Source: an uncultured Clostridia bacterium
GTDB lineage: Bacteria > Bacillota > Clostridia > Oscillospirales > Acutalibacteraceae
Assembly: GCA_946535695.1 (NCBI GenBank)
Contig: CAMNDS010000031.1
Coordinates: forward strand, 1-8,682
Length of the DNA: 8,682 bases
Reading direction: 5' to 3'
The stretch's first letter is position 1, and the number at the start of each line of letters is the position of its first letter. The position numbers and the translations under genes are program-made. Of the stretch, positions 6,376 to 8,682 are shown in pieces. The notes below the pieces were generated by a model that searched no databases, was not told where the DNA came from, and saw only the letters and a program-made list of their open reading frames with translations.

Positions 6376-6878
6376 ATGGAAATGGCATACAGTGTAGATT
6401 TTAGAGAGATAGTATTAAAGTATATAGACGAAGGTAACAGCTTACGAAAAGCAAGAGAAAACTTAAAAATGAATCTTAAATATAGGTTCTGGAAAATATT
6501 AAAGAAATAAACCGAAAGTTTATAAAAAATAAGACCAAAAACAATGTGCAGAATATACAATCCGGAAAAATTAGAGACTTACATTAAAGATAATCTGATA
6601 ACTTATTTGAAAGACGTCGCCAAAAAATTTGGTGGGCCTGTGTCAGGATCAGCAGCTTTGCGGCTTATGAAAATACGCCTACAGTCGAGAATATTCCTGG
6701 TCTAAAATTGGGGAAAAAATTACAATTTTAAAATTCTTTGGCTTTCTATTTAATCTACTGATTTTAATCCCATTGAGCATTTTTGTGACAATCTCAAAAG
6801 TTGGCTCAGACGTTTTTCAGGTATTTTGATTCTGTTAAAGCTTCTATTTCTAATTTCTTCACTTCTAAACTTTTGTGA
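6376..6878 (+). pseudogene. Degenerate IS630-type transposase (internal deletion and frameshifts)
   Basis: This fills the gap between htrA and tadA. The 5' part (6376-6510) reads MEMAYSVDFREIVLKYIDEG then NSLRKARENL, the N-terminal helix-turn-helix of IS630-type transposases (MAYSVDFRxKVxxYIxEG), and then stops at TAA. The next family block is in a different frame at 6544-6705: IYNPEKLETYIKDN, TYLKDVAKKFGG, ALRLMKIRLQSR, matching the DPEKLxxYIxxNPDAYLxEIAxxF region. The 3' part (about 6730-6878) has DFNPIEHFCDNLKSWLRRF at 6760-6816, which matches the DDE-type ending PYSPDxNPIExxWxxLKxxLR. One missing T near 6813-6817 shifts the frame before YFDSVKASISNFFTSKLL and the TGA at 6876-6878. Most of the catalytic domain (I estimate about 150-200 residues) is missing between about 6705 and 6730. 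No clear terminal inverted repeats were found, so the element's ends are not marked. It is dead and was probably inserted long ago. Confidence 0.8.
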
Positions 6879-6887
6879 TTCTTTGTA

Positions 6888-7355
6888 TCATTTTTTATTT
6901 GGAATATTTATATGACCAATGTGCTCATCTCGTATTTTTTTAAAAAAATTTGATAATAGTTTTGAACATTCCAACTGTAAAACCCCCGAAATGATTTCCA
7001 TTTTAGGGCTTATCATGTTTATTGCGCCAAAATTATTATTTCGAGCACCATAAATTAATCTTTTTATTCTGCAGTTATTTATCGCACCAACGCACATAAG
7101 GCAAGGCTCCAAAGTCACATAAATTTCACAATCCAAAAGCCGCCAGTTGTTAAGTTTTTGAGCTGCCATGTTTATGGCGATTATTTCCGCATGATTTGTT
7201 ACAATATTTGTAGAATTGATTAAATTCATACCTTTACCGACTATACATTCATCATCAATTATTAAAGCGCCAACCGGAACTTCGTTTTGATCATAAGCTT
7301 GCTTTGCAAGTTCGAGCGCTTTTTTCATCCAAAATTCATTATTTTTACTTCTCAT
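6888..7355 (-). CDS. tadA: tRNA-specific adenosine deaminase
   Basis: TadA is the zinc deaminase that converts A34 to inosine in tRNA-Arg(ACG), so that one tRNA reads CGU, CGC and CGA. The 155-residue protein has the cytidine-deaminase-fold motifs: NHAEIIAI with zinc ligand His55 and catalytic Glu57, and TLEPCLMCVGAI with Cys85 and Cys88. The opening FWMKKALELAKQAYDQNEVPVGALI and the C-terminal GVLQLECSKLLSNFFKKIR are typical of TadA and distinguish it from nucleoside or guanine deaminases. Length is usual. The start ATG at 7355 has no visible Shine-Dalgarno sequence, but the upstream small gene ends only 17 bases before it, so translation is probably coupled. The stop TGA (6890-6888) is ten bases from the end of the transposase relic on the other strand. 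Confidence 0.93.
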   Translation of the reverse strand: MRSKNNEFWMKKALELAKQAYDQNEVPVGALIIDDECIVGKGMNLINSTNIVTNHAEIIAINMAAQKLNNWRLLDCEIYVTLEPCLMCVGAINNCRIKRLIYGARNNNFGAINMISPKMEIISGVLQLECSKLLSNFFKKIRDEHIGHINIPNKK

Positions 7356-7372
7356 AATAAAGACGTAACTTT

Positions 7373-7567
7373 TTATATTCTTTCTTTGGTATCTGCGATA
7401 AATAAAAAATTATTAGCAAAATTAAACTTAAATGTTATCTCATCATTTTTTGATGATTTGTTGATACCTTCTTGACCATATGGCTGCACAGTACTTGTAT
7501 TTAGAGCGTTATTCAAAAAACTTAAACTTAAATAAATTGATATTAAAAACTTAAAAATATTTCTCAT
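7373..7567 (-). CDS. Small predicted secreted protein, unknown function
   Basis: A 64-residue protein I do not recognise. The N-terminus has a short basic region (MRNIFK) and a hydrophobic core (FLISIYLSLSFL), then NNA and a polar remainder rich in Asn, Lys and Phe, which looks like a signal peptide of about 21-25 residues and a mature peptide of about 40. The peptide has no cysteines. Support for a real gene: AAAGGAAG (7583-7576) lies eight bases before the ATG, a sigma-A-type promoter with 17-base spacing lies just upstream, and tadA follows after 17 bases on the same strand. It could also be an uncleaved single-span membrane peptide or mainly a leader that drives tadA translation. The expression signals are good; the function is unknown. 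Confidence 0.6.
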   Translation of the reverse strand: MRNIFKFLISIYLSLSFLNNALNTSTVQPYGQEGINKSSKNDEITFKFNFANNFLFIADTKERI

Positions 7568-7599
7568 AAAATATACTTCCTTTATTTAACAGTACCCGT

Positions 7600-7628
7600 A
7601 ATATATCATAAATTTCGTTTCTTTTCAA
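7600..7628 (-). promoter_or_regulatory. Sigma-A-type promoter of the small secreted protein and tadA
   Basis: On the - strand, TTGAAA (7628-7623) and TATATT (7605-7600) are separated by 17 bases, with one mismatch to consensus in each box. The start site would be near 7593, giving a leader of about 25 nt with the ribosome site at 7583-7576. The -35 box overlaps the TGA that ends the upstream AAA-ATPase/PD-(D/E)XK pseudogene frame (7627-7625). Confidence 0.65.
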
Positions 7629-8682
7629 CTTATATCTTTGATTTTAATTTTGTGATTTTTGAGTTTTGAATCATAAGAAATTCCAACAGCGAGCTTTTGG
7701 TCTGCGTAATCTTTTAGAGAATCAGCATATCTTTTTTCTTTGATTTGTTTTAAAGCCTATTAAGGAGTTGAATTTTTCTTGAGTTCTAATATGAATGCAG
7801 GTTTAGATTTATCATTCAGATAAAAAATAAAGTCAGCTCTGCAACTACCTGCTTCCATTTCTCTGACAATTTTGTATTTACTTCTCGCACTTAAATACAC
7901 AAGTGTGATAACGCATGCTAAAGAATTTTCATCGTTATATTTAATAATTGGAATATTAATATCATGGGCTTCTTGAATTAGTTTTTCCATAGTTTCAGTG
8001 CCTTTTCTGAGCGTTGCTTTTAGCATTTCGCTTGATTTTAAAACTAATTCAGAGATTGCTACCATTGATTTGTCTTCCAAAGCATCATCGAATTTTATTC
8101 TTAATTCTTTGTTTGGAATTTTCAGAGTTTCATCGTGATAACTTAAAAATCCATAAACTGTCATTGCCGAAAGTATCTGATTTTTTGTATTGAGTTCTTT
8201 TCGTTCTGCGCCGTAGCCCTTTAATTTTATATCGAGTGGAATTCCGGATGTCATTTGCACTATGTCATTTTTAACAGAATCAATATCATTATTTACATAA
8301 TACATAATTTCATCCATCGGCCCGGTGTTTATCCAGTAGTTTTGGTACATGCCGCCACTAAGCGCATAGACTACTAACCTCGGATTGAATACATCTAAAC
8401 CCGAACAAGTTTTATAACCATCGTACCAACTGGTTAATCCTTCAAAAGTTACCATATTCTGTTTTTTACAAAGCTCCTTTGTTTAGTCAAATGTAAATCC
8501 AAAGTATTTATCATATTTTTTATCGTTTAAAATATTGTGCTCTTTGAACATATTAAACGCCGAACCTGCAGAATATTTTGCGATTGTCAGGACTCCTGTT
8601 ATATATACAATTCCCACATATGTCTTATCTTTCAATAAATCCCTTAAAAATTCCAAAAATTCCCTTCGTTCACTTTCGGAAA
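7625..8682 (-). pseudogene. AAA-ATPase-like/PD-(D/E)XK nuclease-domain protein (DUF1703 type), interrupted by three in-frame stops; 5' end outside window
   Basis: This large family has an N-terminal AAA-ATPase-like domain and a C-terminal PD-(D/E)XK nuclease fold (Pfam AAA-ATPase_like and PDDEXK_9, assigned from memory). Its role is not established. One frame from the right edge (first codon 8680-8678) to the TGA at 7627-7625 follows the family throughout: VYITGVLTIAKYSAGSAFNM, KYFGFTFD, LTSWYDGYKTCSGLDVFNPR, NYWINTGPMDEI, ITLVYLSARSKYKIVREMEA, RADFIFY, and FILELKKNSTP. After two stops it continues ALKQIKEKRYADSLKDYADQ and KLAVGISYD. The nuclease core residues (Asp in RADFIFY, ExK in ELK) are present. 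In-frame stops are TAA at 8485-8483, and TAA-TAG at 7762-7757, each where relatives carry Glu. No frameshift is seen in about 1,050 bases, so inactivation looks recent. The longest uninterrupted piece (8455-7760, 231 codons) begins at an ATG without a ribosome site and is unlikely to be a separate gene. The ATPase P-loop region is outside the window. Confidence 0.82.

Noticed and set aside
6359..6905. ATTCCAAA at 6359-6366 and its inverted copy at 6898-6905 as terminal repeats of the IS630-type relic
   Set aside because: Only eight bases match, the right copy lies inside the tadA reading frame, and no TA target duplication is clear. A chance match is likely in such AT-rich DNA.
7760..8455. 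A separate 231-codon gene starting at ATG 8455
   Set aside because: There is no ribosome site at usable spacing, the family homology runs on without a break upstream of the ATG and downstream of the stop, and the ATG corresponds to an internal position of the family.
7625..8682. Genome-wide reassignment of UAA/UAG to glutamate, suggested by the three stops at Glu positions
   Set aside because: spoIVA, the serpin, ftsH and htrA end at TAA and tilS at TAG at their expected family C-termini, so UAA and UAG act as normal stops in this genome. Decay of this single gene is simpler.
1..8682. CRISPR arrays, tRNA or rRNA genes, riboswitches
   Set aside because: I saw no regularly spaced repeats, no tRNA cloverleaf or CCA-type ends, no rRNA-like stretch, and no known riboswitch core in any gap.

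Overview
The window looks like AT-rich (roughly 30% GC) chromosomal DNA from an endospore-forming Bacillota lineage, most likely a Clostridia/Oscillospiraceae-type bacterium. The clearest taxonomic marker is the C-terminus of the spore-coat ATPase SpoIVA at the left edge, which exists only in endospore formers. The tilS-ftsH neighbourhood, AGGAGG-type ribosome sites and sigma-A-type promoters agree with this. A secreted serpin, an AAA-ATPase/PD-(D/E)XK family gene and transposase debris suggest a host- or gut-associated lifestyle; that part is inference.

Layout from left to right. (1) 1-222, + strand: 3' end of spoIVA. (2) 261-318: a nested A/T-rich palindrome between convergent genes. (3) 335-1630, - strand: a complete secreted serpin, with a full-consensus promoter (TTGACA-N17-TATAAT) and a leader of about 137 nt that contains a hairpin. 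(4) About 1811-1915, + strand: a decayed internal piece of a second spoIVA copy, so the serpin is bracketed by spoIVA sequence on both sides. (5) 1997-6340, + strand: tilS, ftsH and an htrA/degP-type protease, tightly spaced and probably one transcript. The hpt gene that often lies between tilS and ftsH is absent. (6) 6376-6878, + strand: a broken IS630-type transposase that keeps its N-terminal helix-turn-helix and its C-terminal DDE-type motif but has lost the middle. (7) 7567-6888, - strand: a small predicted secreted protein followed by tadA, with a good promoter at 7628-7600. (8) 8682-7625, - strand: an AAA-ATPase-like/PD-(D/E)XK (DUF1703-type) gene that enters from the right edge. Its frame is otherwise open to a terminal TGA but is interrupted by three stop codons, each at a position where relatives have glutamate.

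The intact genes serve translation fidelity (TilS makes lysidine in tRNA-Ile, TadA makes inosine in tRNA-Arg) and membrane/envelope protein quality control (FtsH and HtrA). The serpin is an accessory secreted protease inhibitor. I see no convincing new multi-gene system. The most unusual signals are the serpin locus bracketed by spoIVA, and the Glu-to-stop pattern in the DUF1703-type gene.
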